40,385 nucleotides of DNA from Syntrophus sp. (in: bacteria). Lineage in GTDB: Bacteria; Desulfobacterota; Syntrophia; Syntrophales; UBA8958. A program made the position numbers and the translations under genes. Positions 26,266 through 35,479 of this stretch are shown here, piece after piece (position 1 is the first letter of the stretch; the number at the start of each line of letters is the position of its first letter). Below the pieces are notes generated by a model. The model was not told the DNA's origin and ran no database searches. It saw only the letters and a list, made by a program, of their open reading frames with translations. The stretch covers positions 1-40,385 of the forward strand of contig JANXZC010000090.1 of assembly GCA_025355725.1 (NCBI GenBank), read 5' to 3'.

Positions 26266-27579
26266 TTATTTATCTTCTTCCTCGTCGTCGTAGAAAGGAC
26301 CTTCTCCCTGGGCGTCGGGTGGAACCTCGGCCGCTATGGATCGAGAGATACCCTTTGATAAAAGGGCGGCAATCCCGAAGAGGATGATAATGGAAATTAC
26401 TAGGATCAGGATGATCGTGGTCGACCATGCTTTCGCTTCCTTGTCGATATTCTGCGTTGCCTTGGCGGCAATTTCACCGAATTTCTCAACATCCACTCCC
26501 ATGCCGATCCAACCGAATCCGGCCGGGGCGGGAGAATCCTGAGTGTAGAATTTAATGGGGGCATAAGCAACGAACTTCGTATGCCCACCGAACTTGTACG
26601 TCTTGATGCCGGACTTTCCTGCTGCGGCATCCTTGGCGATCAGGGGCATATTGGGGTCAACAAAACCCATGAGGTTCAGGTTCAGGACCTCTTCGCCCTT
26701 CTTTGTCAACTCTGCAGAAGTCTGTTCCGTCAATGGTTGCACCGGTCGGCCATCGGGATAAAGCCCTTCGATATGATAGTCGACGGGATGGGAAATAATC
26801 AGCCCCCGGTTATCAACCATGTAGGCATAGTTTCCCGTCGATGCATCTGCCTCGAACACCGGTGCCGACTGGGTCGGAATCACGTGGTCCGTGTATGTGC
26901 CGAGATGACGGTAGTCAAGGGCCAGTTGCACAATACCCTGAAGACCTTCCTTGCCATACAGGGGGGTGGCGAAACGGATAACACCGGAGAAACGTTTCCC
27001 CTTCTCAAAATCTGCACGGTTGACATACCAGCCTGTTACGGGGGAGACGAAGACATCGCCCTTGTTAAAGGCTTTTGCAGATGCAAAGTATGTTTCTGAT
27101 TTGTAGGTTGTATTCGCCGGAATGCTCACATTGGTGAGTTTTGCTTTGGAGGCGATCTCTCCATTGGTAATCTTGATCACCTCGTTGCCATTCTTGTCAA
27201 TGAACGTCATTTCCGTATAAATGGGGGCGGAGACCTGTTTTAGCTTGTCTCCTTCCTTAATCCAGATATTCCTGCGATTTTCATTGACAAATTGTTTGTA
27301 TGCAGACTCAGTGGCCGGGATAATCGTGGCAACAAGTGCATCCTTCTTACGTTCCGTAAGGAAGTTTGTCACTTCGTCTGCAATGTTCATGGCACGTATC
27401 TTGATTTCTTCCTGAGATTTCTGGTCGAGAACGTTTACAGCCCGCTCTTTTACTGTAACCCCTAATTTGAAAATCCCATTGGCGATAAGGATCGCCATCA
27501 GTGATAAGGGGATTACGATAAGCAGGAAGAATACCCTCGCGACAGTGAAAAACTGCTTATCTTGTTTCTTCTCTGACAT
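26266..27579 (-). CDS. double-Cache receptor without a signalling domain
   Basis: The 437-residue protein has a membrane helix at about 14-37, a large extracytoplasmic dCache-type ligand domain (about 40-385, with VSPVTGWYVNRADFEKGKRF and YAYMVDNRGLIISHP), and a second helix at about 391-413 (IILILVISIIILFGIAALL). It then ends with only about 20 residues, including an acidic tail (FYDDEEEDK). The usual HAMP, methyl-accepting, kinase or cyclase domain is absent, although SKGISRSI looks like the very start of a HAMP. A terminator follows, so the short form is the natural end here. It lies 51 bases after atpE on the same strand. It may bind small organic ligands. Confidence 0.8.
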   Translation of the reverse strand: MSEKKQDKQFFTVARVFFLLIVIPLSLMAILIANGIFKLGVTVKERAVNVLDQKSQEEIKIRAMNIADEVTNFLTERKKDALVATIIPATESAYKQFVNENRRNIWIKEGDKLKQVSAPIYTEMTFIDKNGNEVIKITNGEIASKAKLTNVSIPANTTYKSETYFASAKAFNKGDVFVSPVTGWYVNRADFEKGKRFSGVIRFATPLYGKEGLQGIVQLALDYRHLGTYTDHVIPTQSAPVFEADASTGNYAYMVDNRGLIISHPVDYHIEGLYPDGRPVQPLTEQTSAELTKKGEEVLNLNLMGFVDPNMPLIAKDAAAGKSGIKTYKFGGHTKFVAYAPIKFYTQDSPAPAGFGWIGMGVDVEKFGEIAAKATQNIDKEAKAWSTTIILILVISIIILFGIAALLSKGISRSIAAEVPPDAQGEGPFYDDEEEDK

Positions 27580-27630
27580 TCTATTTCCCCCTAACTGTAG
27601 TTCAATTTGAAGTTAATTTCATTTGTCGGA

Positions 27631-28008
27631 TTAACCCAAAAAGTACTTTACGTAGGGGTTGGCATAGAGAAGAACCAGCGCAACAACCAGCGCATAAATA
27701 CAAACGGATTCCGCCATGGCCATACCGACGAGCATAACGGTCATGATCTTTCCCTGGACCCCGGGGTTTCTTCCGACGGCCTGACATGCGCCATTAGCGG
27801 CATTACCAATACCGGCGCCGGCGCCGATCGCACCGAGACCAATGGCAAATCCTGCGGCAACCATAGCGCCCACTGTAAAAATCACCTTCACATAAGACTC
27901 ACCTGCGCCGGGTAAAGCCTCCGCAGCAAATACGACTGGTGAGGATAAAAGTACTGCCGCCATCGTCGTCATGAGTGTTAACAACTTCTTTCCTAATTTC
28001 CCTAACAT
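27631..28008 (-). CDS. atpE: F-type ATP synthase subunit c with signal peptide
   Basis: The 125-residue protein has an N-terminal signal peptide (about 1-29, ending SSPVVFAAEA) and two membrane helices joined by the polar loop GRNPGVQGK, which identifies the c-subunit. The ion-carrying glutamate is in the second helix (MAMAESVCIYALV). The position of the helix-1 glutamine that binds sodium in Ilyobacter-type rings is isoleucine here (GAGIGNAANG), so protons are the likelier ion. I start at 28008 because AAAGGAG is 8 nt upstream; the ATG at 28026 is within that leader. No other atp gene is in the window. Confidence 0.95.
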   Translation of the reverse strand: MLGKLGKKLLTLMTTMAAVLLSSPVVFAAEALPGAGESYVKVIFTVGAMVAAGFAIGLGAIGAGAGIGNAANGACQAVGRNPGVQGKIMTVMLVGMAMAESVCIYALVVALVLLYANPYVKYFLG

Positions 28009-28026
28009 CTTCTCTTCTCCTTTCAT

Positions 28027-28369
28027 TTTGCAACTTATAATTTTTTCTCCCCCCCCTTAACACACTTCCTGTATCTGGGAAAGGAAAAATGTCTTCGAAC
28101 TGCGCCGTTTTGTGCAACAGGTATGCCATTAAAGCGAAAGATGATCAAGATAACCCTTAAGAAGCTACAACCATTTATTAAATTTTTTATCCATCGCTAC
28201 TGGTGAAGCCGATAAATCGCCTTGCCATTGAACATTTCATTCAATCGGCCGGGTAAATTGAATGAAATGTCGAATAAATATTTTGATTGAATTTTTACAA
28301 AGACACAAGTAGTATCGCCGGGCTATTGTTTCACCCGGATTTAGAATAATATCATCAAGAGGTTCAATC
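28027..28369. other. divergent intergenic region
   Basis: About 340 AT-rich bases separate atpE (minus) from the two-component genes (plus). No gene is visible. The main feature is the 14-bp inverted repeat at 28232-28270. Promoters for both directions should lie here, but I see no strong consensus. Confidence 0.5.
28232..28270. promoter_or_regulatory. perfect 14-bp inverted repeat between divergent genes
   Basis: ACATTTCATTCAAT at 28232-28245 is repeated in reverse complement at 28257-28270 with an 11-base centre. There is no T-run after it. Its place between two divergent units suggests an operator or a leader hairpin. Confidence 0.5.
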
Positions 28370-28552
28370 ATGCAAGAAATCTTAACAGCCGTGACTTATC
28401 TGGTTGTATGGTTGATATGTCAACGGGTCATTGGTATCGAAAGCGGTCTCGTGAATCTTATTATTTCTTTGGGTGCGGCCGTAGGCGTCTACGTACTGAT
28501 GGCCGTGAAGGAACATAGGGACAAGAAAAAAAGGGGCGAAGACCATGAGTAA
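28370..28552 (+). CDS. small membrane protein coupled to the histidine kinase
   Basis: The 60-residue protein has two hydrophobic helices (about residues 5-20 and 26-44) and a basic, charged cytoplasmic tail (VKEHRDKKKRGEDHE). The next gene begins inside its last codons (8-base overlap), so the two are translated together. I do not recognise a family. It may tether or modulate the soluble kinase, but that is inference from the overlap. Confidence 0.6.
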   Translation: MQEILTAVTYLVVWLICQRVIGIESGLVNLIISLGAAVGVYVLMAVKEHRDKKKRGEDHE

Positions 28553-30581
28553 GGCTGTGGAGGAAAGACTCCTCAGAGAGTGGAAGGTCAACGTCGGCAT
28601 TATCGAAGGGTCGCCAATTCCCACGTTTGTAATTGACAGGCAGCACAAGGTTATTTTCTGGAATAAGGCCTGCGAGGAACTTACAGATTTTCCGGCCAGG
28701 GAGATGATCGGCACGGATAAGCACTACATGCCCTTCTACGGCACGAGAAGGCCCCTGATTGCGGATTTGATTGTCGATCAGGACATCAACGGATTGGAAA
28801 AATTTTATGGCACCAAGCGGGTAAAAAAATCGGATCGGGTGGAAGGGGCGTATGAAGCGCGTGATTTCTATATGAACCTGGGCGGCCAGAGTCGCCATGT
28901 CTATTTTATGGCGGCCCCCATCTATGATGATACCGGCGAGATCATTGCGGCCATTGAGACCCTGCAGGATGTAACCAAAGAAAGAGAGATGGAACTCAGT
29001 CTCAAGGAATATACTGAAAATATCAGGGAGGAACTCGAAAAGAACATCACCCTGAGAAAGACGATCGAAGGCATCATCGAGGGGTCGCCTATCCCCATGT
29101 TTGTCATCGATAAGGATCATAAGATCATGTTCTGGAACCGTGCCTTCACGGAACTGAGCGGCTACGAGGGGAAATATTTTATCGGTACGGACCGGCAGTA
29201 TGTCCCCTTCTATCCGGAAAAACGACCGGTTATTGCCGACCTTATTGTAGATAATGACATCAATGATCTGGAGAAATATTACGGAAAAAAGAAGGTGCAA
29301 AAATCGACGGTCATCAACGGGGCTTACGAAGCCTGGGACTTTTATCCCAACCTGGGTGGGAAGAGCAGGCACCTTTATTTTCTGGCAGCGCCCATCTACG
29401 ATGATAAAGGCGAGATTATTGCTGCCGTTGAGACCCTGCAGGACATAACCCGCGAAGAAGAGCTGTCTCGGAACTTGAAAGAATACGCGGAAACCATGGA
29501 GAATGAATTAACGGAGAACATCCGGCTTCGACAGGAAATCGAAGGTCTCTACAACTATATGCAGACCGTTCTGGAGAGCTCTCCGGATACCCTTTTCGAA
29601 CTCAATAGTGAGGGCATTATTACCTACGCAAGCCGTGGACGTGGCGACGGTCTGGAACCCTCCGAGATCAAGGGAAAGCACTTTACCGAATTCGCCCCGG
29701 CACATAAAGAGTACCTTATAGCCAGATGGAGAGAAATCAGGAAGGGCAATTTCAGGCCCTTTGAAATGGAAGTGTTAACTTCCGCAGGGACCAGACAATA
29801 TCATTTGATTACCCCCTGCCCGCTCAAGGGTTCGAAGGACCGTTATGTAATGGTCCGCCGGGAGATTACGGAGTTTAAGGAGCTGGAAAAAAAATATTAT
29901 GAAAGCCAGAAACTGGCGGCGATTGGCCAATTATCCGCCGGTATCGCCCATGAGGTTCGCAATCCCCTTTCATCCATCAAGATGAGCCTGCAAATTCTCG
30001 AAAAACGGCTTCAGCCGGAAGGCAATGATCTGAAGCGTTTCAAAATTGCTCAGCGGGAAGTGGAGCACCTGGAAGAATTGGTTAATGACATCCTTATCTT
30101 CGCCAGGCCCGGAGATCCGAAAAGGGTCCCCACCGATTTGCGGAGAACCATAGAAAACGCCCTGGAAATGGTGGAAAAGGCCGTCCTGGATAAGCATGTC
30201 GATATAATTCAGCAGATCGAGATTGAATTGCCCCATCCGAACATTGACGGCGTCATGCTGGAGCAGGCATTTCTTAATATATTCCGCAACGCCATCGATG
30301 CAATGCAGGATGGGGGGCATCTTCAGATAATTGTCAGAGAATCGGGGAACCAACCGCATGAGCTATCCATTGAAATCGTGGATGACGGTTGCGGGATGGA
30401 CGAGGAGACCCTTACCCATCTTTTCAATCCTTTTTTTACGCAGAAGCGTTACGGAACAGGGTTGGGTATGACCCAGGTCAAGAAGATTATTGATCTGCAT
30501 ACGGGAAACATCGAGATTGAAACTAAAAAAGGGGAGGGGACGAGAGTTATTATTACGCTTCCCCTGAATGTTTCAGAATAG
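28545..30581 (+). CDS. triple-PAS sensor histidine kinase, soluble
   Basis: The 678-residue protein has no membrane segment. PAS domains at about residues 15-148 and 165-300 are near-duplicates (EGSPIP, FVID, IGTD, LYF/VYF, AAPIYDD in both) joined by coiled coils. A third, unrelated PAS lies at about 325-435. The HisKA H-box GIAHEVRNPLSS holds the phospho-acceptor His469, and the ATPase domain has FRNAIDAMQDGG, DDGCGMD and GTGLGM. It should phosphorylate the regulator encoded 18 bases downstream. It overlaps the small membrane protein gene. Confidence 0.94.
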   Translation: MSKAVEERLLREWKVNVGIIEGSPIPTFVIDRQHKVIFWNKACEELTDFPAREMIGTDKHYMPFYGTRRPLIADLIVDQDINGLEKFYGTKRVKKSDRVEGAYEARDFYMNLGGQSRHVYFMAAPIYDDTGEIIAAIETLQDVTKEREMELSLKEYTENIREELEKNITLRKTIEGIIEGSPIPMFVIDKDHKIMFWNRAFTELSGYEGKYFIGTDRQYVPFYPEKRPVIADLIVDNDINDLEKYYGKKKVQKSTVINGAYEAWDFYPNLGGKSRHLYFLAAPIYDDKGEIIAAVETLQDITREEELSRNLKEYAETMENELTENIRLRQEIEGLYNYMQTVLESSPDTLFELNSEGIITYASRGRGDGLEPSEIKGKHFTEFAPAHKEYLIARWREIRKGNFRPFEMEVLTSAGTRQYHLITPCPLKGSKDRYVMVRREITEFKELEKKYYESQKLAAIGQLSAGIAHEVRNPLSSIKMSLQILEKRLQPEGNDLKRFKIAQREVEHLEELVNDILIFARPGDPKRVPTDLRRTIENALEMVEKAVLDKHVDIIQQIEIELPHPNIDGVMLEQAFLNIFRNAIDAMQDGGHLQIIVRESGNQPHELSIEIVDDGCGMDEETLTHLFNPFFTQKRYGTGLGMTQVKKIIDLHTGNIEIETKKGEGTRVIITLPLNVSE

Positions 30582-30599
30582 ACACCTCAGGAGCGCCTC

Positions 30600-31976
30600 A
30601 TGGCAAAAATTCTGGTTATTGACGACGATAGTTCCATCGCGGAAAGCCTTGATCTCTATCTTACGGAAGAAGGGTATACGGTATATACAGCCGCCACCGG
30701 AACCGACGGTCTCAATGCCTTTGTGAAACATGCTCCCGACCTGGTGATTCTCGATATACGCCTTCCTGACATCGACGGCTTCACAGTCCTTGAAGACCTG
30801 CGGGAAGAAGAGGAGAATGTCAAGGTGGTTATGATCACCGCTTATCACGACATGGATTCCACCATCAAGGCCATGAAGGGAGGGGCCTTCGATTACATCC
30901 ATAAGCCTATCAACGTGGAAGAGTTGGATATGGCCATCAGGAAGGCCTTGAAGACCCTGGAGATGGAAAAGAAGATCAGCGGTCTCCTTAATGAGCCGTC
31001 GCGGAGTTTCAAGGTAGGGGACATCATCGGCAACAACAATGAGATGAAGGAGATTTTCAAAACTATCGGCGTTGTTTCCCAGAGCCGGACCACGGTTCTC
31101 ATTGAGGGGGAAAGCGGGACGGGAAAGGAGCTTATCGCCAAGGTGATTCACAACAACACCGCCCCCGATGAGCCTTACATCGCCGTAAACTGCTCGGCCA
31201 TTGTTGAAACGCTGCTGGAGTCGGAACTCTTCGGCCACGAAAAAGGATCTTTTACCGGGGCGGTGGTACGAAAGTTGGGAAAATTTGAGCTCGCCCGTTA
31301 CGGAACGGTATTTTTAGATGAAATCAGTGAAATGTCTGTGAATCTCCAGGCCAAGCTGCTGCGGGTCCTTCAGGAAATGGATTTCGAGCGGGTGGGTGGC
31401 AAAGACTCGATCAAGGTCAATGCCAGGATCATTACGGCAACCAATAAGGATCTCAAAGGGATGGTCAAGGAAGGTAAATTTCGTGATGATCTTTACTATC
31501 GATTGAACATCGTCTCCATCCGCATTCCACCCTTGCGGAGGCGGCGGGAAGATATTCCGGCACTGGTTGAATATCTCCTCACCAAGATCAACCGGGAGCT
31601 TCACAAGAAGGTCATCGGCGCCTCCGAAGAAATGATGGATATTTTTATGAAATATCGTTGGCCCGGTAATGTCCGGGAACTGGAAAACCTCCTGACCAGG
31701 GCGGTCGTGGTGGCAAAAAGCCAGGTTCTCACCCGGGGCGACTTTCCCGAACTGGGAGATGACGCCGTCAATGGCGCCAATGGCAAGAAAGCTGAAATCA
31801 ATATCGAGCCAGGGAAAAATATGACCCTGGATGAGGTGGAGGAACAATATATCCGCCGGGTAATCAAAGATAACAACCACAGAACAAAGGGAGAATTATG
31901 CGATATCCTCGGCATTTCCCGTCCAACCTTCGAAAGAAAACTCGAAAAATATGGCATTACCATCGAAAAGGATTAA
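30600..31976 (+). CDS. sigma-54-dependent NtrC-family response regulator
   Basis: The 458-residue protein has a receiver domain (phospho-acceptor Asp52 in VILDIRLPD, with IDDDSSIAES at the start), a sigma-54 interaction AAA+ domain (Walker A GESGTGKE, the loop GSFTGAV and the Walker B VFLDEISEM), and a C-terminal Fis-type HTH (TKGELCDILGISRPTFERKL). It activates sigma-54 promoters when phosphorylated by the adjoining kinase. The V after GSFTGA is unremarkable. Targets are unknown; none of the nearby genes shows a clear -24/-12 promoter that I could confirm. Confidence 0.96.
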   Translation: MAKILVIDDDSSIAESLDLYLTEEGYTVYTAATGTDGLNAFVKHAPDLVILDIRLPDIDGFTVLEDLREEEENVKVVMITAYHDMDSTIKAMKGGAFDYIHKPINVEELDMAIRKALKTLEMEKKISGLLNEPSRSFKVGDIIGNNNEMKEIFKTIGVVSQSRTTVLIEGESGTGKELIAKVIHNNTAPDEPYIAVNCSAIVETLLESELFGHEKGSFTGAVVRKLGKFELARYGTVFLDEISEMSVNLQAKLLRVLQEMDFERVGGKDSIKVNARIITATNKDLKGMVKEGKFRDDLYYRLNIVSIRIPPLRRRREDIPALVEYLLTKINRELHKKVIGASEEMMDIFMKYRWPGNVRELENLLTRAVVVAKSQVLTRGDFPELGDDAVNGANGKKAEINIEPGKNMTLDEVEEQYIRRVIKDNNHRTKGELCDILGISRPTFERKLEKYGITIEKD

Positions 31977-31983
31977 TCCTTCG

Positions 31984-32571
31984 ATGAAAATACTTTCCGC
32001 ACAATTTGTCAAAACCGCGATGCTTCCTGTCCATTATCCCGAACCGCTGGGGCCGGAAATCGCCTTCGCCGGGCGTTCCAACGTGGGGAAGTCTTCTCTT
32101 ATCAACGTCCTGGTGAACCGTAATAATCTGGCGAAAGCGAGCCGGACCCCGGGAAGAACGCAGGCCATTAACTTTTTTATGATCAATGATCAGATATCGT
32201 TTGTTGACTTACCCGGTTACGGGTTTGCCAAGGTGCCTGAAAAAATCAGGATAAGCTGGGGACCGATGGTGGAAACCTATCTCCGGGAGAGAGGAAACTT
32301 GATTCTCGTTATCATGATTCTGGATATCCGCAGGGATCTGCGGGAGGATGACAGGAACTTCCTTGTGTGGATGGAGGAAAATCAACTTCCCTGGCAGATG
32401 GTCCTGACGAAGGCGGACAAGTTGTCAAAAAATCAGGTCATAGGTCGGCGACGTATTATCGAGGAGCAGGCGGGTATTTCCGGCCTCCAAAAGCCGCTCC
32501 TCTTTTCCGCCCTGAGCGGTCAGGGAAAAGACCAATTGTGGGGTATTATCCAAGAGGCGGCAGGGCTTTGA
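31984..32571 (+). CDS. engB: ribosome-biogenesis GTPase EngB/YsxC
   Basis: The 195-residue GTPase has the G1 motif GRSNVGKSS, G2 SRTPGRTQ, G3 DLPGYGFAKV and G4 TKADK, all in the usual places. It aids assembly of the large ribosomal subunit. I start at ATG 31984, eight bases after the response-regulator stop, because the protein then begins MKILSAQFVKT as in the family. The longer reading from 31951 overlaps the regulator gene. Confidence 0.95.
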   Translation: MKILSAQFVKTAMLPVHYPEPLGPEIAFAGRSNVGKSSLINVLVNRNNLAKASRTPGRTQAINFFMINDQISFVDLPGYGFAKVPEKIRISWGPMVETYLRERGNLILVIMILDIRRDLREDDRNFLVWMEENQLPWQMVLTKADKLSKNQVIGRRRIIEEQAGISGLQKPLLFSALSGQGKDQLWGIIQEAAGL

Positions 32572-32695
32572 AAAAAAGCGTCTGCCATTTGTGTCCGTCG
32601 AGCTACATAATAGTCGGCAAAAATAGTATCGCCCACTTTCCGACTACATACCGCTCAATCAGCATGCAGAAACTTTTATGACCCTTGACATTGTT

Positions 32696-33274
32696 CTATG
32701 GTTTCTTTTTTACATCCTGACCAATGGAGAACGCGTTTCCCAGAAATGTTCCCGTACCATAGTATTTATTAGCTTCCGGGGCATATAAAATGGGTTTTAC
32801 TTTTTCAATATCCAGCTGCCCTTTATGATCAAGAGCCCCTTCATCGGCCTTGATATCCAAAATTTCTCCGATGAACAGCGTATGTAATCCAAGCTCCATC
32901 TTTTGAATCAGTTTACATTCCAGAATAAAAGGGAATTCCTGGATGTACGGGGCGTTGACCAGGCTGCTTTTTATCGGCGTCAGACCTGTTGCCGCAAATT
33001 TATCAGTTTTCTTTCCTGAGACCAAGCCAAAATAATCGGCATAGCGGACATGTTGTTCAGAGGGGATGCTGATTGTAAAACCTCCTTGATGAACAATATT
33101 GCCATAAGTGTAAGTGACTTTTCTCAAAGCAACGGCGACACATGGAGGACTGGAACAGCAGATGCCACCCCAGGCGGCGGTCATAACATTTGGTTTATTT
33201 TGTGTGTCATATGTTCCCACAACCAAAACGGGTGTGGGGTATAAAATCGTTTTAGCGCCCAATGACTTTTTCAT
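32696..33274 (-). CDS. flavoredoxin-type flavin reductase family protein
   Basis: The 192-residue protein belongs to the FMN-binding split-barrel flavin reductase family common in anaerobes (flavoredoxin). Visible are [13 protein letters not shown] at the start, [16 protein letters not shown], where FMN binds, and [16 protein letters not shown]. It could pass electrons in a cytoplasmic redox pathway. GGAGG precedes the ATG. It is convergent with engB and has no adjoining partner gene, so its electron donor is unknown. Confidence 0.88.
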   Translation of the reverse strand: MKKSLGAKTILYPTPVLVVGTYDTQNKPNVMTAAWGGICCSSPPCVAVALRKVTYTYGNIVHQGGFTISIPSEQHVRYADYFGLVSGKKTDKFAATGLTPIKSSLVNAPYIQEFPFILECKLIQKMELGLHTLFIGEILDIKADEGALDHKGQLDIEKVKPILYAPEANKYYGTGTFLGNAFSIGQDVKKKP

Positions 33275-33388
33275 TATAACCTCCTGCGTTAGATAAGTTA
33301 TTGATTAACATATATCATATTCATTCTAAAAAGGCGACACTCAAAAACTTTCCCAGTAAAATAATTTATAATATCAGAATGTTATAGC

Positions 33389-33411
33389 AAAAGTTCGCGC
33401 GGCGAACTTTT
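33389..33411. promoter_or_regulatory. perfect 10-bp palindrome between divergent genes
   Basis: AAAAGTTCGC at 33389-33398 is mirrored by GCGAACTTTT at 33402-33411 around GCG. It lies upstream of both the flavin reductase gene (minus) and the FKBP gene (plus), which suits an operator or a leader hairpin better than a terminator. Confidence 0.45.
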
Positions 33412-33522
33412 TATAAATTTTGCCGAAAATGTTCTGGCAATAAAATTTTGAACTGGGTATGATAAAAATCACCACTGTAGGTTTGCTTTATCTGTCGAAT
33501 AGAAAAGGGAGAATCGTCAATC

Positions 33523-33951
33523 ATGTCACAAGTGAAAAAGGGCAGTTGGGTAAAGATCTTCTATACGGGAAAACTCAAGGACGGCAAGGTCTTCGAGACA
33601 AACATCGGCAGTGATCCTCTGGAATTTAAGGTGGGAAAGGGCAAGGTCATCAAGGGTTTTGAAAACGCCGTCATGGGAATGAAGGCGGGTGAAACCAAGA
33701 CCGTCACCATCAGGCCATCGGACGGCTATGGGGTCAAAGATCAGGATTTAATCTGGATCGTGACATCTGCGGAAGTTCCTGCAGGCACAACACTGGCTCT
33801 GGAGACAGAGGTTGCTTTTACCCGCATGGACGGCAGCGAGGTGGATGGCCGCATTACAAAAATCGAAGGGGATCAAGTCACTATCGACGGCAATCATCCC
33901 CTTGCTGGTCGCAACCTGACCTTCGAAATCAAAATGGTTGATGTTCGATAG
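33523..33951 (+). CDS. FKBP-type peptidyl-prolyl isomerase, SlyD-like
   Basis: The 142-residue protein has the SlyD layout: an FKBP domain split by an insert-in-flap chaperone domain (about residues 70-125). Motifs include FYTGKLKDGKVFETN, KVIKGFENAVMGMKAGE and NHPLAGRNLTFEIK. It catalyses proline isomerisation and assists folding in the cytoplasm. The histidine-rich metal-binding tail of E. coli SlyD is missing, which is common outside enterobacteria. GGGAGAA precedes the ATG. Confidence 0.92.
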   Translation: MSQVKKGSWVKIFYTGKLKDGKVFETNIGSDPLEFKVGKGKVIKGFENAVMGMKAGETKTVTIRPSDGYGVKDQDLIWIVTSAEVPAGTTLALETEVAFTRMDGSEVDGRITKIEGDQVTIDGNHPLAGRNLTFEIKMVDVR

Positions 33952-34208
33952 ACTATGGAAAATCAGAACTGAGCAGATTATCTCTGTCATCATCAACTGT
34001 ATGGAGAGAGACTGCCGGTAGCTGGAACCCATTGTGACTAAACATAGAATACCGATGCTGCAATTCTTTATTGACAAAAGTATTCAAATTGGCTTAGTGA
34101 AGCGCCGTCGTGAGGATTTCAATTCTTTATCGAACAGGTGATGGGGTTCACCTTTAACCGCATTTGTTGCTAATAACTCCTGCCAAATTCTCGTTAAGGA
34201 GTTATTGC

Positions 34209-35411
34209 ATGGATGCGATTTATCTTGTCGCGGCATTCTGGTTTTTTGCCGCCGTCTTATCCACCGTTTTAGCCAACCGCCTGAAAATCTCTATTGCCCT
34301 GATGGAAATCATCGTCGGCTCCATGATCGGCCTTGCCGCTTTCCAGCTCGGTTACTTTGAAAAACTGTCTCTAAACGCTGACTGGATGAAATTCTGCACA
34401 GGCCTGGGCGCTATGTTGTTGACGTTTCTCGCAGGTGCGGAGTTGGACCCCGACGTCATGAAATGCAAAATCAAGGAAGTGTCCATTATCGGATTGATCG
34501 GATTTGCTGCGCCCTTTATCGGCTGCTTTCTAATCTCATTCTACCTCATAGGATGGAGTAGGGAAGCGAGTTTATTATGCGGCATCGCACTATCTACAAC
34601 CTCCATGGCCGTGGTTTATGCCGTCATGCTCGAGTACGGATTTAATAAAACCGAATTCGGTAAAGGGATTCTTGGCGCCTGTTTCGTCAATGACCTGGGA
34701 ACCGTAATCGCACTAGCGTTGATATTTGCGCCATTCACATACAAAACCGTCATATTCATTGCAGTGACAATAATTTTGATTTTTACGTTACGCCCGATGA
34801 CGGATTTCATTGTTCGCCGTTTCGCCTATAAAACCGCCGCCATCCGCGCAAAATGGGTTCTCTTCATATTGCTGTCCATGGGCGTTTTGGCTTTATGGGC
34901 AGGCAGCGAACCGGTGTTGCCCGCCTATGTCTTCGGAATGGTTCTGGCAAAAACGATGGAAGCAGACGGTCATTTCGTCAGGAGGCTTAGGACATTAACA
35001 ATCGGCTTTTTGACCCCTCTATATTTTCTCAGAGCCGGCGCCCTGGTGTCCATACCGGCGTTGCTTGCGGCACCCGTTATCTTTCTTGTGCTCTTTGGCG
35101 GCAAAGTTATTACCAAGATATTCGGTCTTTATCCGGCTATTCGTCGTTTCCGGGAGGATAAAAAAGAAAAATGGTACTATACGCTGCTGATGTCCACCGG
35201 CCTGACCTTCGGAACAATCTCCGCGCTATATGGTTTAACCAATAAAATCATCACGCAGGAACAGTATTCCTTTATCGTCGGCGCAGTCATCGCCAGTGCC
35301 GTGATACCGACACTAATCGCTAACAAATATTTCCTGCCGAGCCATCTGCTGGAAGCGCCGATTTTGGATGACCAGGTGCCCGACGAAAAGGATATTATGA
35401 ATAAACTGTAA
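34209..35411 (+). CDS. CPA2-family cation/proton antiporter
   Basis: The 400-residue membrane protein has about 11-12 hydrophobic helices and the Kef/CPA2 pattern. The motif GAMLLTFLAGAELDPDVM and the ion-binding segment ACFVNDLGTVIALA with the ND pair near residue 160 are characteristic. It lacks the cytoplasmic TrkA-N domain of KefB/C. It should exchange sodium or potassium for protons. AAGGAG precedes the ATG at 34209; the longer reading from 34164 is not supported. It may be the last core gene before the accessory stretch. Confidence 0.9.
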   Translation: MDAIYLVAAFWFFAAVLSTVLANRLKISIALMEIIVGSMIGLAAFQLGYFEKLSLNADWMKFCTGLGAMLLTFLAGAELDPDVMKCKIKEVSIIGLIGFAAPFIGCFLISFYLIGWSREASLLCGIALSTTSMAVVYAVMLEYGFNKTEFGKGILGACFVNDLGTVIALALIFAPFTYKTVIFIAVTIILIFTLRPMTDFIVRRFAYKTAAIRAKWVLFILLSMGVLALWAGSEPVLPAYVFGMVLAKTMEADGHFVRRLRTLTIGFLTPLYFLRAGALVSIPALLAAPVIFLVLFGGKVITKIFGLYPAIRRFREDKKEKWYYTLLMSTGLTFGTISALYGLTNKIITQEQYSFIVGAVIASAVIPTLIANKYFLPSHLLEAPILDDQVPDEKDIMNKL

Positions 35412-35479
35412 ATCTTAACGGCGGGATGTACACGACTCTGTTCATGACCTTCGGCATTATATCAATCATGCTCGGCCTG

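Noticed and set aside
32572-32695. Possible small RNA between engB and the flavin reductase gene
   Set aside because: Only a weak 7-bp complementarity with a long loop is present and there is no promoter or terminator.
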